From: Pseudonocardiaceae bacterium YIM PH 21723
GTDB lineage: Bacteria; Actinomycetota; Actinomycetes; Mycobacteriales; Pseudonocardiaceae
DNA: 64,000 bases
Direction of reading: 5' to 3'
Assembly: GCA_003600225.1 (NCBI GenBank)
Contig: QZFT01000029.1
Coordinates: 1-64,000 of the forward strand
Shown: positions 16,365 to 25,714 of the stretch, piece after piece
How positions within the stretch are numbered: the stretch's first letter is position 1
Layout: each line of letters starts with the position of its first letter
Made by a program: the position numbers and the translations under genes
Notes under the pieces: generated by a model
Seen by the model: the letters and a program-made list of their open reading frames with translations, nothing else
Told to the model about the DNA's origin: nothing
The model's database searches: none

Positions 16365-17089
16365 CGTACGCACTCAAGACGGACGAGCTGACCAAGATCT
16401 ACGGCACCGGGGAGGCCTCGGTGACCGCGCTGGACAAGATCACTCTGGAGATCCGGGAAGAGCGGTTCACCGCGATCATGGGTCCGTCCGGGTCTGGCAA
16501 GTCCACCCTGATGCACTGCCTGGCCGGTCTGGACGGCATCGACGGCGGCGAGGTGTGGCTGGGCGACACCGCGTTGTCCGGGCTGAACGACCGCGGCCTG
16601 ACCACGGTCCGGCGGGAGCAGGTCGGCTTCATCTTCCAGCAGTTCAACCTGCTGCCGATGCTGACCGCGTTGGAGAACATCACCCTGCCGCTGACCATCG
16701 CCGGCCGCGAGGTCGACCGGGAGTTCCTGGCCGATGTGGTCGCCGCGGTCGGGCTGGGCGACCGGCTCGACCACCGGCCCAGCGAGCTGTCCGGTGGCCA
16801 GCAGCAGCGTGTGGCCTGTGCCCGGGCGCTGCTGCCCCGGCCGCAGGTGGTGTTCGCCGACGAACCCACCGGCAACCTGGACTCCCGCTCCGGCCTGGAC
16901 GTGTTGCGCTTCCTGGCCGGCTCGCCGGGCCGCTTCGGTCAGACGGTGGTCATGGTGACGCACGACCCGCAGGCCGCCGCGTTCGCCGACCGGGTCGTCT
17001 TCCTGGCCGACGGACGGCTGGCGGGCGAGCTGCATGCGCCCACGGTCGACGGGGTGCACGCGGCCATGCGCGAACTGGAGGCGGCGTGA
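16361..17089 (+). CDS. ABC transporter ATP-binding protein (MacB/LolD type)
   Basis: This 242-residue ATPase has Walker [10 protein letters not shown] (about residues 42-50), Q-loop [10 protein letters not shown], signature LSGGQQQR (about 144-151), Walker [13 protein letters not shown] and H-loop VTHD. The [14 protein letters not shown] segment is characteristic of the MacB/FtsE subgroup that pairs with FtsX-like permeases. Its stop overlaps the permease start by one base. It energises the permease encoded next. Confidence 0.95.
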   Translation: MTYALKTDELTKIYGTGEASVTALDKITLEIREERFTAIMGPSGSGKSTLMHCLAGLDGIDGGEVWLGDTALSGLNDRGLTTVRREQVGFIFQQFNLLPMLTALENITLPLTIAGREVDREFLADVVAAVGLGDRLDHRPSELSGGQQQRVACARALLPRPQVVFADEPTGNLDSRSGLDVLRFLAGSPGRFGQTVVMVTHDPQAAAFADRVVFLADGRLAGELHAPTVDGVHAAMRELEAA

Positions 17090-19638
17090 TGTGGCGGGTG
17101 GCGATGCGTGGGCTGTTGCGCCGCAAGCTGCGGCTGGCCCTCTCCGGGATCTCGGTGCTGCTCGGCGTGATGGCGGTGTCCGGATCGATGATCGCCGCGG
17201 CGACCCTCGGCGAGGGGTTCACCCGGACCTTCGGCGCCGCGTTCGCCGGGGTGGACGTGATGGTGACCGGCAAGCCCGCCCCCGGTCAGCAGGCCGGCCC
17301 TCGGGATCCGTTGCCTCCGGTCACCCAGTCCACTGTGGACAAGGTGTCCGCGGTGGACGGTGTGGACCGGGCGTTCGGTGTGGTCACAGTGGACGGTGCG
17401 CGGCCGGTCGGCAAGGACGGCAAGGTGATCGTGCTCCAGGGCCCGCCCCGGTATGGGGTGGACTGGCGCGGGGAGAGCGACCAGATCCAGCTGCGTACCG
17501 GGCGTGGGCCGTCCCAGGAGGACGAGGTGGCGATCAACGCCGGGCTGGCGGAGATCGGCGGCTTCGCCGTCGGTGACCCCATCGATGTGATCACCTCCCA
17601 GCCGAGGAGGACGTTCCGGATCAGCGGGATCTACGGCTACCGGGACGGCCGGGCCAGCCTCGGCGGTGAGACCCAGGTGGCCTTCACCCCGCCGGTGGCC
17701 CAGCAACTGATGCTCGGCGGAACCGGGAGGTACAGCTCGATCACCGTGAAGTCCACTGTGGACCCGGCGGTGCTGAAGGACCGGGTGGCCGGCGCGCTGG
17801 GCAACGGATTCCTGGTGCGCACCGGGAAGGAGGCGAGCGCCGCGGCCACGGCGGCGTTGACCGAGATCATCGACCTGGTGGGCACGATCCTGCTCGGTTT
17901 CTCCGCGCTGGCCCTGCTGGTCGGGGTCTTCCTGGTGGTCAACACGTTCACCATGCTGCTGGCCCAGCGCACCGGCGAACTCGCGTTGCTGCGGGCCATC
18001 GGGGCGTCCCGCAGCCAACTGATCGGCATGGTGCAACTGGAGGCCGCGGTGGTCGGCCTGGCCGCGTCCGTCGTCGGATTCGGGCTGGGCATCGGGGTCG
18101 CGGCGCTGCTCAAGGCGGTCATGCAGTCCCGCTCCGGGTCCCAGCTGCCGGTCGGCATCCTGATCCCGGAGTACGCGTTGCCCGCGGCTCTGGTGGTCGG
18201 TGTGCTGGTCACCTGCGCGGCCGCGCTGTGGCCCGCACTCCGGGCCGCCGCCGTGCCACCGGTCGCCGCGATGCGTGCCTCGGCGGTCGAGGCCAAGGGC
18301 ATCGGTGTCCTGACCGCCGTCGGCGCGGTGCTGTCCGTCGCGGCGGTGGCCAGCCTGTCCGCCGGACTCGGGTATCCGGGGCTGCTCGCCGGGATCGTGC
18401 TGCTGTTGCTGGGCGTTGGTCTGCTGACGCCGCTGCTCAGCCGCTGGGCGGTCCGCGCGATCAGCTGGCCGGTCCGCAGGCTGGTCGGGGCTCCCGGGTT
18501 GCTGGGGGAGCGCAACGCGGTGCGCAATCCACGGCGCACCGCCGCCACGGTGGCGATGCTGATGATCGGGGTCGCGCTGGTCAGCGGAGTCAGCGTGGTG
18601 ACGGCGTCCCTGCAGGCCTCCGCCACCGCGTCCCTGACCACGAACCTGGGTTCCGACCTGGTGATCACCGGGGATTCCGCGGGGCCGCCGCGGGGCGCGG
18701 GACGGGGTGAGGGCGGGCCGCCGAAGAACGGCACGCCGAGCTTCGACGAGTCGGTGATCGCCCGGACCAGGGCGTTGCCCGGGGTGGCCGGTGCCGCCGC
18801 GGTGCGCACTGATCAGGGGGTGCTGGCCGACACGAGGCAGCTGCTGTTCGCGGCCGATGTGCCGGTTCTGCTGAGCACCCTGGGCATCCACAGCGACGTG
18901 TCCACTGTGGACAAGGACGCGGTGTTGCTGGACGACGAGTCGCTGCGCGAGCGTGGACTGCGTGCCGGGGACACGGTCACCGTCACCACGTCCACCGGAG
19001 TGGCCCGGCAGCTGCGCGTCGCCGGGACCTACGCGGCGAGCTACCTGTTGCGCGGCCCGCTGCTGTCCACAGCGGACGGATTCGCCGTCGACCGGCCCAG
19101 CAGCGGGTACATCGACCTGGTCCCGGGAGCGGACGCCGGGCGGGTGAAGGCCGAGGTTTCGGCGATGCTGCGGGACAACCCGGAGATCACCGTGGCCGAC
19201 TCGGCCCAGCTGGTGGCCGCCTCGGACAACCAGATCGCCTCGTTGCAGACGGTGCTGTACGTGCTGCTCGGGCTGGCCGTGTTGATCGGCGTCCTCGGCG
19301 TCGCGAACACCATGGCGCTGTCCATTGTGGAGCGAACCAGGGAGTTGGGGCTGTTGCGCGCCATCGGCCTGCATCGCGGCGAGGTGCTCGGCATGGTCTC
19401 GTTCGAGAGCGTCCTGCTGGCGTTGTTCGGCGCCGCATTAGGGGTCGGCGTCGGAGTGGCGGCGGGCGTCGCCACGGTGCACGCAGCGGCCGGGGACGGT
19501 TTGGGCACGCTGGCGCTGCCGTGGGGGACGCTGGCGGCGTTCCTGGCCCTGGCCGTGTTGTCCGGGGTGGTCGCCGCGGCACTGCCCGCCCGGCGGGCGG
19601 CGCGGACAAGGGTGTTGTCCGCGGTCGCCTACGGGTAG
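17089..19638 (+). CDS. FtsX-like ABC transporter permease, two-module
   Basis: This 849-residue permease has an N-terminal helix (about 17-40), an extracytoplasmic domain, a first FtsX block of three helices (about 265-385), central helices, a second extracytoplasmic domain (about 520-710) and a second FtsX block (about 720-840). The motifs ELALLRAIGASRSQLIGM and ELGLLRAIGLHRGEVLGM are the duplicated FtsX signatures. This tandem layout is common in actinomycete exporters of peptides or lipids. Three GTCCACWGTGGAC palindromes (encoding STVD) lie in the coding sequence. Confidence 0.93.
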   Translation: MWRVAMRGLLRRKLRLALSGISVLLGVMAVSGSMIAAATLGEGFTRTFGAAFAGVDVMVTGKPAPGQQAGPRDPLPPVTQSTVDKVSAVDGVDRAFGVVTVDGARPVGKDGKVIVLQGPPRYGVDWRGESDQIQLRTGRGPSQEDEVAINAGLAEIGGFAVGDPIDVITSQPRRTFRISGIYGYRDGRASLGGETQVAFTPPVAQQLMLGGTGRYSSITVKSTVDPAVLKDRVAGALGNGFLVRTGKEASAAATAALTEIIDLVGTILLGFSALALLVGVFLVVNTFTMLLAQRTGELALLRAIGASRSQLIGMVQLEAAVVGLAASVVGFGLGIGVAALLKAVMQSRSGSQLPVGILIPEYALPAALVVGVLVTCAAALWPALRAAAVPPVAAMRASAVEAKGIGVLTAVGAVLSVAAVASLSAGLGYPGLLAGIVLLLLGVGLLTPLLSRWAVRAISWPVRRLVGAPGLLGERNAVRNPRRTAATVAMLMIGVALVSGVSVVTASLQASATASLTTNLGSDLVITGDSAGPPRGAGRGEGGPPKNGTPSFDESVIARTRALPGVAGAAAVRTDQGVLADTRQLLFAADVPVLLSTLGIHSDVSTVDKDAVLLDDESLRERGLRAGDTVTVTTSTGVARQLRVAGTYAASYLLRGPLLSTADGFAVDRPSSGYIDLVPGADAGRVKAEVSAMLRDNPEITVADSAQLVAASDNQIASLQTVLYVLLGLAVLIGVLGVANTMALSIVERTRELGLLRAIGLHRGEVLGMVSFESVLLALFGAALGVGVGVAAGVATVHAAAGDGLGTLALPWGTLAAFLALAVLSGVVAAALPARRAARTRVLSAVAYG

Positions 19639-19648
19639 AACTGGGTTC

Positions 19649-19680
19649 GGCAGCACCTGGAGGTCCTCCAGGTGTCTGCC
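19649..19680 (+). terminator. Hairpin downstream of the ABC exporter operon
   Basis: GGCAGcACCTGGAG and CTCCAGGTgtCTGCC form a stem 11 bp after the permease stop codon. There is no T-run, but position and strength suit a terminator. A second small hairpin, AGCGGTGCtcGCACCGCT, follows at about 19695. Confidence 0.65.
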
Positions 19681-19725
19681 GATCCTCCGGTCACCAGCGG
19701 TGCTCGCACCGCTGCGCGAGGACTC

Positions 19726-20064
19726 TTATTCCGGAGGCCGCCAGCCGTGGTTACCGAGGTAGACCCCGAGCTGGAAACGGGTACGCACACCGAGCCGGCG
19801 CATGATGGCGGCGAGCCTGCGCCTGATGGTGCGGGTACTGATGCCCAGGCGGACCGAAATCGCTTCGTCGGTCAGTCCGGTTGCCAGCATCGACAGCACT
19901 CGCCGGTCCGCGAGCGCGAGCTGCAGCGGAGCATGCTCGGTCGCGGGCGGTGTTACCGGACGAGTTGCCTGTGGACTATCCCATCGTGGGTGCGGCACGA
20001 CGACTCGCTGCTCGCGAGCCGTTTGGCCCCCAAGACGGTCCAAGAGGTTGCCGTTATGCGGCAC
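19726..20064 (-). CDS. Stand-alone LuxR-type helix-turn-helix protein
   Basis: I propose GTG 20064, preceded by AGGGAG, giving 112 residues. The C-terminal half (ALADRRVLSMLATGLTDEAI, then RTIRRRLAAIMRRLGVRTRF, ending GNHGW) matches the LuxR HTH found at the end of larger TrmB-like/LuxR regulators of actinomycetes. The roughly 200-residue N-terminal sensor domain of those proteins is absent. It could be a remnant of a longer regulator or a functional DNA-binding module. Confidence 0.6.
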   Translation of the reverse strand: MPHNGNLLDRLGGQTAREQRVVVPHPRWDSPQATRPVTPPATEHAPLQLALADRRVLSMLATGLTDEAISVRLGISTRTIRRRLAAIMRRLGVRTRFQLGVYLGNHGWRPPE

Positions 20065-20341
20065 TTTTCTCCCTCTTCCTGCCGTAGGAAATGGCGGGGG
20101 TGTCGGACACGGCAGGTGGCGGTCCGACACATGCAGTACGGATGAGGGGGACCCGAGATCACCGATCCTTCGAGAACCGATGGGAAATCCAGAACCATTG
20201 GCCCATTGGATGGCACCCATACGGCCCCATGGCCACTGCATGACGGGCTCGATCGGGCCTGCGCTCCGAACCTGACGAGTTTCGGATGCGGAACGAGCCC
20301 ACGTGCGGTACGGGTGAGCGGGCGTGGCAGGCTAGACAGCT

Positions 20342-21406
20342 GTGACTGTGGTGCTCGGTATCGAGACGTCCTGCGATGAGACGGGCGTCGGACTGGTTCG
20401 CGACGGCGTGTTGCTCGGCGACGCCCTGAGTTCGAGCATGGCTGAGCATGCCCGGTTCGGCGGCGTGGTCCCGGAGATCGCCGCCCGCGCGCACGTGGCC
20501 GCGGTGGTGCCCTGTGTGAACGAGGCGCTGACCCGCTCCGGACTGTCCCTGAACGACGTCGGCGCGATCGCGGTGACCTCGGGCCCCGGCCTGGCCACCG
20601 CGCTGCATGTGGGCGTGGCCGCGGCCAAGGCCTACGCGATGACCCTCGGCGTGCCGCTGTACGGCGTGCACCACCTGGCCGGGCACGCGGCGGCCGACAC
20701 CCTGGAACACGGACCGCTGCCCGCGAAGAGCATCGTGCTCATCGTCTCCGGCGGTCACACCTCATTGCTGCTGGTCAACGACCTGGTGCTCGACCCGGTC
20801 GTGCACCTGTCCGACACCCTGGACGACGCGGCCGGTGAGGCGTTCGACAAGGTCGCCCGCATCCTCGGGCTGTCCTACCCGGGTGGCCCGGCCATCGACA
20901 AGGTCTCCCGGGACGGCGACCCGCACGCGGTCAAGCTGCCCCGGCCGCTGACCGGACCGCGGGACCCGAAGCTGGGCTTCTCCTTCTCTGGCCTGAAGAC
21001 GGCGGTGGCCCGGCACGTGGAGGCCGAGCAGAAGGCGGGCCGGGAGCTCGCGGTGGCCGATATCGCCGCGTCCTTCCAGGAGGCGGTGGCCGACACGCTC
21101 ACCCGCAAGGCCATCCTCGCCTGCCGGCTGCACGACGTGTCCACGCTGGTGGTCGTGGGCGGTGTCGCGGCGAACAGCCGGGTGCGCTCGCTGGCGGCGG
21201 AACGCTGCGCCGCGGCGGGCATCGAACTGCGGGTGCCGCCGATGCGGCTGTGTACCGACAACGGCGCGATGATCGCCGCGGTGGGTGACCTGCTGGTGCG
21301 CGCCGAGGCCAAGCCCGCGTCGCTGTCGCTGGCCACCCACCCGAGCATCGAACTGACCTGGGCCCAGTTGGACCGGTCAGTCGCCGAGGTGCTCCAGAAT
21401 CAGTGA
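20342..21406 (+). CDS. tsaD: tRNA N6-adenosine threonylcarbamoyltransferase TsaD
   Basis: This 354-residue protein starts at GTG 20342 with [17 protein letters not shown]. It has the Kae1/TsaD metal-binding HxxxH as HHLAGH preceded by [13 protein letters not shown], and the C-terminal DNGAMIA (Asp ligand). It transfers the threonylcarbamoyl group to A37 of ANN-decoding tRNAs together with TsaB and TsaE, which are not in this window. It runs convergently into the hydrolase gene with a 30-bp overlap. A tsaD away from tsaB-rimI is somewhat unusual, so a second copy elsewhere is possible. Confidence 0.92.
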   Translation: MTVVLGIETSCDETGVGLVRDGVLLGDALSSSMAEHARFGGVVPEIAARAHVAAVVPCVNEALTRSGLSLNDVGAIAVTSGPGLATALHVGVAAAKAYAMTLGVPLYGVHHLAGHAAADTLEHGPLPAKSIVLIVSGGHTSLLLVNDLVLDPVVHLSDTLDDAAGEAFDKVARILGLSYPGGPAIDKVSRDGDPHAVKLPRPLTGPRDPKLGFSFSGLKTAVARHVEAEQKAGRELAVADIAASFQEAVADTLTRKAILACRLHDVSTLVVVGGVAANSRVRSLAAERCAAAGIELRVPPMRLCTDNGAMIAAVGDLLVRAEAKPASLSLATHPSIELTWAQLDRSVAEVLQNQ

Positions 21407-22195
21407 GGACACCGTCTCCGCGTGCTCCTCGGTCAGCCAGTGGCTGCCACCCTGGATGACCTCGAGGCGGTAGTCGGCGGTGACGAACTTGCCGGTGTTC
21501 TCGATGCCGGACAGCGCCACCGCCGTGTCGTCGGTGGACGCGATGAACAGCGTCGGAACCGTGCACTCGTCGGTCTCCGCCATCGACCCCATCGCCCGGT
21601 ACCAGTTGAGCATCGCCGTCAGCACGCCCGGCTCGGACATCCGCTCGAAGTAGTACTGGGCGTGTGCCTCCGGCAGCTGGAACTTGGTGAACGCGCCGCC
21701 CAGGATCGCGTCCTCCGGGATCGGCGTCGGCTGGCGGAACAGCTGGAAGTAGGCGGAGTTCGCCTGCTGCTGCGGGTCGTTCAGCAGCGCCTGCCCGAAG
21801 GCGGCCGGGTGCGGGATGGAGATCGGCACCAGCCGGCGGATCCGGTCCGGGGCGGTGATCGCGGTGGTCCAGGCGACGGCACAACCCCAGTCGTGGCCGA
21901 CCAGGTCGAACTCCTGCCAGCCCAGCGAGTCGGCGATGCGCAGCACGTCCTCGACCAGGTGCGGCATCGCGTAGTCGGCGATCTCGGCGGGCCGGACGCC
22001 GGGGGTGTAACCGCGCTGGTCGGGGGCGACGGCGCGGAACCCCTGGGCGCCGAGGGCCTCCAGTTGGTGCTCCCACTGCAGTGAGGTCTGCGGGAAGCCG
22101 TGCAGCAGGATGACCGGCCTGCCGTCCTCCGGACCGGCGGCACGGGCCTCGAAGGTTCCGCTCTCGGTGGAGATCTGGATTATATCGATGCTCAT
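21377..22195 (-). CDS. Alpha/beta hydrolase, epoxide hydrolase-like
   Basis: This 272-residue protein has the [14 protein letters not shown] oxyanion segment, nucleophile in [11 protein letters not shown] (Asp, as in epoxide hydrolases and haloalkane dehalogenases), and the late histidine in [10 protein letters not shown]. An Asp nucleophile rather than Ser makes epoxide hydrolase the likelier activity. Its ATG overlaps the stop of the His-rich membrane protein gene (ATGA), placing it at the end of the cobalt operon. A link to cobalt or cobalamin is not obvious. Confidence 0.85.
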   Translation of the reverse strand: MSIDIIQISTESGTFEARAAGPEDGRPVILLHGFPQTSLQWEHQLEALGAQGFRAVAPDQRGYTPGVRPAEIADYAMPHLVEDVLRIADSLGWQEFDLVGHDWGCAVAWTTAITAPDRIRRLVPISIPHPAAFGQALLNDPQQQANSAYFQLFRQPTPIPEDAILGGAFTKFQLPEAHAQYYFERMSEPGVLTAMLNWYRAMGSMAETDECTVPTLFIASTDDTAVALSGIENTGKFVTADYRLEVIQGGSHWLTEEHAETVSSLILEHLGD

Positions 22196-23220
22196 AGGGT
22201 CATCTTGCCCTGGATCGGGTCCTCCTGCGGCGAGGAATTCCCCACCTTCGGTTGCCACAGCACGGCGATCACTCCGGCCGTCGCCAGCCCGGCGGCGAGG
22301 GTCACCAGACCACGGTCGATCCACAGTGGAATGACCGAGACGCTCGTCGAGCTGGACAGCACCACCAGGTCGCGGGCCACGGTGAACACCCCGACGGCAC
22401 CGGCGCCGAGCAGTGCGAACCACCGCCCGTCCCGCTTGCCGGTCACCAGCAACCAGCCCGCCGCCCCGGCGAGCAGCCAGCCGGCCAGCGCCGGCAGGTA
22501 CTCGGCCAGGAAGATCGCACCCCGCCCGGTGGGCTCGGCATCCCGCCCGGCCAGCAGGCCGAGACCGTGTACCGCGCTGAGCAGCGCGACGACGCCCAGC
22601 GAGAAACCCAGGGCACGGTCCCGTGCCCGCAGCAGCCAGGCGCCGGCGGCCGCCACCACGAGAGCCACCGCCGCCCACGGCCATGGGGACGGCCCGGGCA
22701 CCCACTGGAGCTCGCCGCGAGCCTCGTGCTTCTCGCCGTCCAGTAGTACCCGCACCGTCCACGGCCGGATGACGGACCTCGCCGACGGGTCGGCGATGGC
22801 GGGCGGGTTCGCGTCGCCCCAGTGCGCGGTGTGGTCGTGCCAGCTGATCACCGGCTCCGTGGACAGCTGCCTCCACTGGACCGGGTGCTCGGCGGTGTCG
22901 CCGGTGTGTTCCGGGCCGTGATCGCCGTGCGGGGTCTCCTCGTCGGGCAGCGCGCTGTTCACGAACGCACCGCCGGGACCGAGCCGGAAGCGGGGCGCCC
23001 CCTTGTCGGCGAGGACCACCGCATCCCGTCCGGCGCTGTTGCGCAGCCGCAGCTGGCGGCCGTTCTCCAGCACGTCCAGGGTCAGCCCGGCGGGCAGGTC
23101 GCCGCCGGTGACGACCGTGCGCAGGTTGCCGATCTGGTCCGGCGGCGCGTGTCCGGTGTCGTGCGCCGAGGCGGGCGCGCCGAGCAGTAACAGTCCCAGT
23201 ACCAGCAGGACGAGTCTCAT
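22192..23220 (-). CDS. His-rich exported membrane protein in cobalt operon
   Basis: This 342-residue protein has a signal peptide (RLVLLVLGLLLLGAPASA) followed directly by HDTGHAPPD, and further His clusters HGDHGPEHTGDTAEH and WHDHTAHWGD in the roughly 160-residue external domain. About five membrane helices occupy residues 178-325. It sits immediately after the CbiX-CbiO fusion gene (4-base overlap). I do not recognise a named family. The mature N-terminal histidine and the His clusters suggest metal binding outside the membrane, possibly cobalt delivery or sensing. Confidence 0.75.
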   Translation of the reverse strand: MRLVLLVLGLLLLGAPASAHDTGHAPPDQIGNLRTVVTGGDLPAGLTLDVLENGRQLRLRNSAGRDAVVLADKGAPRFRLGPGGAFVNSALPDEETPHGDHGPEHTGDTAEHPVQWRQLSTEPVISWHDHTAHWGDANPPAIADPSARSVIRPWTVRVLLDGEKHEARGELQWVPGPSPWPWAAVALVVAAAGAWLLRARDRALGFSLGVVALLSAVHGLGLLAGRDAEPTGRGAIFLAEYLPALAGWLLAGAAGWLLVTGKRDGRWFALLGAGAVGVFTVARDLVVLSSSTSVSVIPLWIDRGLVTLAAGLATAGVIAVLWQPKVGNSSPQEDPIQGKMTL

Positions 23221-24950
23221 GACCGCACTCCCAAGGCATGAAATCCGACAGGTAGTTCCAACCGGTGCGCGCTCATGAAACCGGTGTCCGACAACAGTTC
23301 CCGGGTCGGGCCGTCGCCGACGATCTGACCGTGGTCGATCACCACGGTCCGCGGGCACAGCTCCAGCGCGTAGGGCAGATCGTGGGTGACCAGCAGCGTG
23401 GTCATGCCGAGCCGTTTGACGAGCTCGGCGAACTCCCGCCGGGCTGACGGGTCCAGATTCGCCGAGGGTTCGTCCAGCACCAGCACCTCGGGCCGCATGG
23501 CCAGCACGGTGGCCACCGCAGCCCGCCGTCGCTGGCCGAGGCTGAGCCGGTTCGGTGCCCGGTCGGCGAACTCCTCCATGTCCACATAGGACAGCGCCTC
23601 GGCCACCCGGTCCGCCAGTTCGGCGTCCCGCAGGCCCAGGTTGGCCGGGCCGAACGCCACATCGCGGCCGATGGTCGGCATGAACAGCTGGTCGTCCGGG
23701 TCCTGGAAGACCACGCCCACCTTGCGGCGGATCTCCGCCAGGGTGTCCCGGCGGACCGGGGTGCCGCCGATGATCACCTCGCCCGCGCTGGGGGTGAGCA
23801 CCCCGTTGAGCTGGAGCACCAGGCTGGTCTTGCCCGCGCCGTTCGGGCCGAGGAGCGCCACCCGTTCGCCCGGCCGGATCTTCAGGTCCACAGTGGACAG
23901 CGCCTCGGTGCCGTCCGGGTAGGAGAAACTCAGCCCGCGCACCTCCACGGCGGGGGCGCTGATGTCCCCTGTGGACACAAAGCGTCCACGTTGGACCTGC
24001 CGGGTCAGCGGTGGTTTCGCCTTACGGGGCCAGCGGAATCGGCGCGGGGCCTCGTGGGTCTCCAGCGAGATCGGCAACCCGACCTTGTCCTCGTAACCGG
24101 GCAACTGGACCCGGTAGGTGCACAGATCGCAGTTCATCCGCACATCGCCGTGCACCGCCTCGCGGAACCGCTGGATGATCAGCCGGACCAGGTGTTCGTC
24201 GGCACCGAGATGATCACCGATGATCACCTCCACCTCGGGGTGCTCGGCGGCCCAGTCCAGCGCCTGGGTGTGGATGCGGCGCACCAGTTCCCCGGTGAAC
24301 AGGAAGAACGGGCTGACCACGATCCGGCTCGCGCCCAGCGCCCGGCAGCGGTCCAGCACCTGGGGCACCCCGGGCCGGGCGATGGACACGAATCCGGCTT
24401 CCACCAGGTCGAATCCGCGCCGGTCGGCCAGCAGCCGGGCCACCTTGAACAGGTCGGCGCAGGCATCGGGATCGGAGGAGCCGCGGCCGATCAACGCCAC
24501 CGCGGCGCCCTCGGCCCGCTGGATCCGATCCTGGGCGACGGCCAGGGTCTCCGGGGTGATGCCCAGGTCGCGGGCCAGCCGGAACCGCACCCCGGGATGC
24601 CGGATGCGGGCCCTGGCCACGGTGCCGGGCCCGTCGTTCTTCAGGTGCCCGGCGGCCAGCAGGACCAGGGGCACGATCACGATGTCGTCCGCGCCATCGG
24701 CCACCAGCGTGTCGATCGCCTCGTCGGCGCTGGGCGTGGCCAGTTCGACGAATCCGCAGCCCACGGCCAGTTCCGGCGCCGCGGCCCGCACCATCCGGGC
24801 CAGCTCCCAGTACTCGCCGACCCCCTCGGCGTCCCGGCTGCCATGCCCCAACATCAACAACGCCGGCGCCCCGTGACTCCGAAGTTGACGATGTCCGGGG
24901 GAGGAAGGACCCCGAACATCGTCAACTTCGGGACTGGGTTCGTGGGTCAT
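23217..24950 (-). CDS. CbiX-CbiO fusion: sirohydrochlorin cobaltochelatase joined to cobalt ABC ATPase
   Basis: This single 577-residue frame joins two enzymes. Residues about 28-290 are a CbiX/SirB-type chelatase with LMLGHGSRD, the metal-site AAGHLKNDGP, the repeated half IGRGSSDPD and the actinobacterial tail MNCDLCTYRVQLPGYEDKVG. Residues about 333-570 are a CbiO-type ATPase with GPNGAGKTS, FQDPDDQLFMP, LSLGQRRR, VLVLDEPSANLD and LVTHD. The start at ATG 24950 overlaps the cbiQ stop by 3 bases (ATGA). The first 27 residues are encoded across a family A palindrome. Cobalt import and insertion would thus be made as one polypeptide; cleavage is not excluded. Confidence 0.88.
   Translation of the reverse strand: MTHEPSPEVDDVRGPSSPGHRQLRSHGAPALLMLGHGSRDAEGVGEYWELARMVRAAAPELAVGCGFVELATPSADEAIDTLVADGADDIVIVPLVLLAAGHLKNDGPGTVARARIRHPGVRFRLARDLGITPETLAVAQDRIQRAEGAAVALIGRGSSDPDACADLFKVARLLADRRGFDLVEAGFVSIARPGVPQVLDRCRALGASRIVVSPFFLFTGELVRRIHTQALDWAAEHPEVEVIIGDHLGADEHLVRLIIQRFREAVHGDVRMNCDLCTYRVQLPGYEDKVGLPISLETHEAPRRFRWPRKAKPPLTRQVQRGRFVSTGDISAPAVEVRGLSFSYPDGTEALSTVDLKIRPGERVALLGPNGAGKTSLVLQLNGVLTPSAGEVIIGGTPVRRDTLAEIRRKVGVVFQDPDDQLFMPTIGRDVAFGPANLGLRDAELADRVAEALSYVDMEEFADRAPNRLSLGQRRRAAVATVLAMRPEVLVLDEPSANLDPSARREFAELVKRLGMTTLLVTHDLPYALELCPRTVVIDHGQIVGDGPTRELLSDTGFMSAHRLELPVGFHALGVRS
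24879..24931. repeat. Palindromic repeat, family A, copy 2 (inside the CbiX-CbiO frame)
   Basis: The arm from 24879 (CCGAAGTTGACGATGTcCGG) pairs with the arm 24910-24931 (CCGAACATCGTCAACTTCGG) with one mismatch. It lies 16 bp downstream of the cbiQ stop, as expected of a terminator, yet is read as residues about 7-24 of the fusion protein. Confidence 0.85.
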
Positions 24951-25714
24951 GCGTGCACCACCCAGGCGGTGATCGACAGGCTGGCCGCGCACAAGGGAGC
25001 GATGGCGCTGAGCAGCCAGGTGGACAGTGGGGCGGCCCGGCCGGTGAGCGCGTCCGGCAGCTGTCCGGTGTAGCCGCGCGCGGTCATCGCCACGAAGACC
25101 CGCTCGCCACGCTCGAAGGCCCGGACGAACAACATGCCGACGCTGGTCGCCACATCGCGCGCCTGCCACAGCCAGCGGGCGTCACCGGCCCGGCAGGCCC
25201 GCGCGGTACGCAGCCGGGCCAGCTCACCGACCAGCACATCCACATACCGGACCATGAATCCGGCGACCGCGGTGAAGATCCGGGGCACCCGCAGCCGTTC
25301 CAGTCCGGTGATCACCTCGGGCAGCGGCGTGGTCGCGGCCAGCACACCGGTCGCCAGCAGGCCGAAGCTGGCCTTCAGCAGAATGGTGCCCGCCGACACC
25401 AGGCCGGGCACGGAGAGCCCGTGTACATACGGCCCCTCGCCGAGGAACGGCAGCAGGACGACGAACAACACGAACGGAACCTCGATCACCAGCCGCCGCA
25501 GCAGTACCCCGATCGGGATCTCCGCGTAGAAGGCGATCGCCAGCAGCACCAGCGCGTAGCCGAGGTAGGGCCACCAGACGCCGCGCGGGGTGCAGGCCAC
25601 CGCGAACACGAAGACCAGGGTGGCCGCGACCTTGCACTGCGGCTGCGCGTGATGCACCGGGGTGTCCGCCGGGATCAGCAGATCGGCCCCCGGCGTATGC
25701 GCCGAACCGCTCAT
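24947..25714 (-). CDS. cbiQ: Cobalt ECF transporter transmembrane protein CbiQ
   Basis: This 255-residue T-component has hydrophobic helices in residues about 27-65, 72-90, 100-130 and a C-terminal one at 230-253. The coupling region includes FERGERVFVAMTARGYTGQ, whose A-M-x-A-R-G-Y is the CbiQ/EcfT coupling-helix motif that contacts the ATPase. Start and stop overlap cbiM and the CbiX-CbiO gene by ATGA. With CbiM and CbiO it would form the cobalt uptake complex. Confidence 0.93.
   Translation of the reverse strand: MSGSAHTPGADLLIPADTPVHHAQPQCKVAATLVFVFAVACTPRGVWWPYLGYALVLLAIAFYAEIPIGVLLRRLVIEVPFVLFVVLLPFLGEGPYVHGLSVPGLVSAGTILLKASFGLLATGVLAATTPLPEVITGLERLRVPRIFTAVAGFMVRYVDVLVGELARLRTARACRAGDARWLWQARDVATSVGMLFVRAFERGERVFVAMTARGYTGQLPDALTGRAAPLSTWLLSAIAPLCAASLSITAWVVHA

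Noticed and set aside
16939-19374. 811-codon minus-strand frame opposite the FtsX-like permease
   Set aside because: It is a high-GC shadow frame rich in H, R, Q and G; the plus-strand permease is unambiguous.
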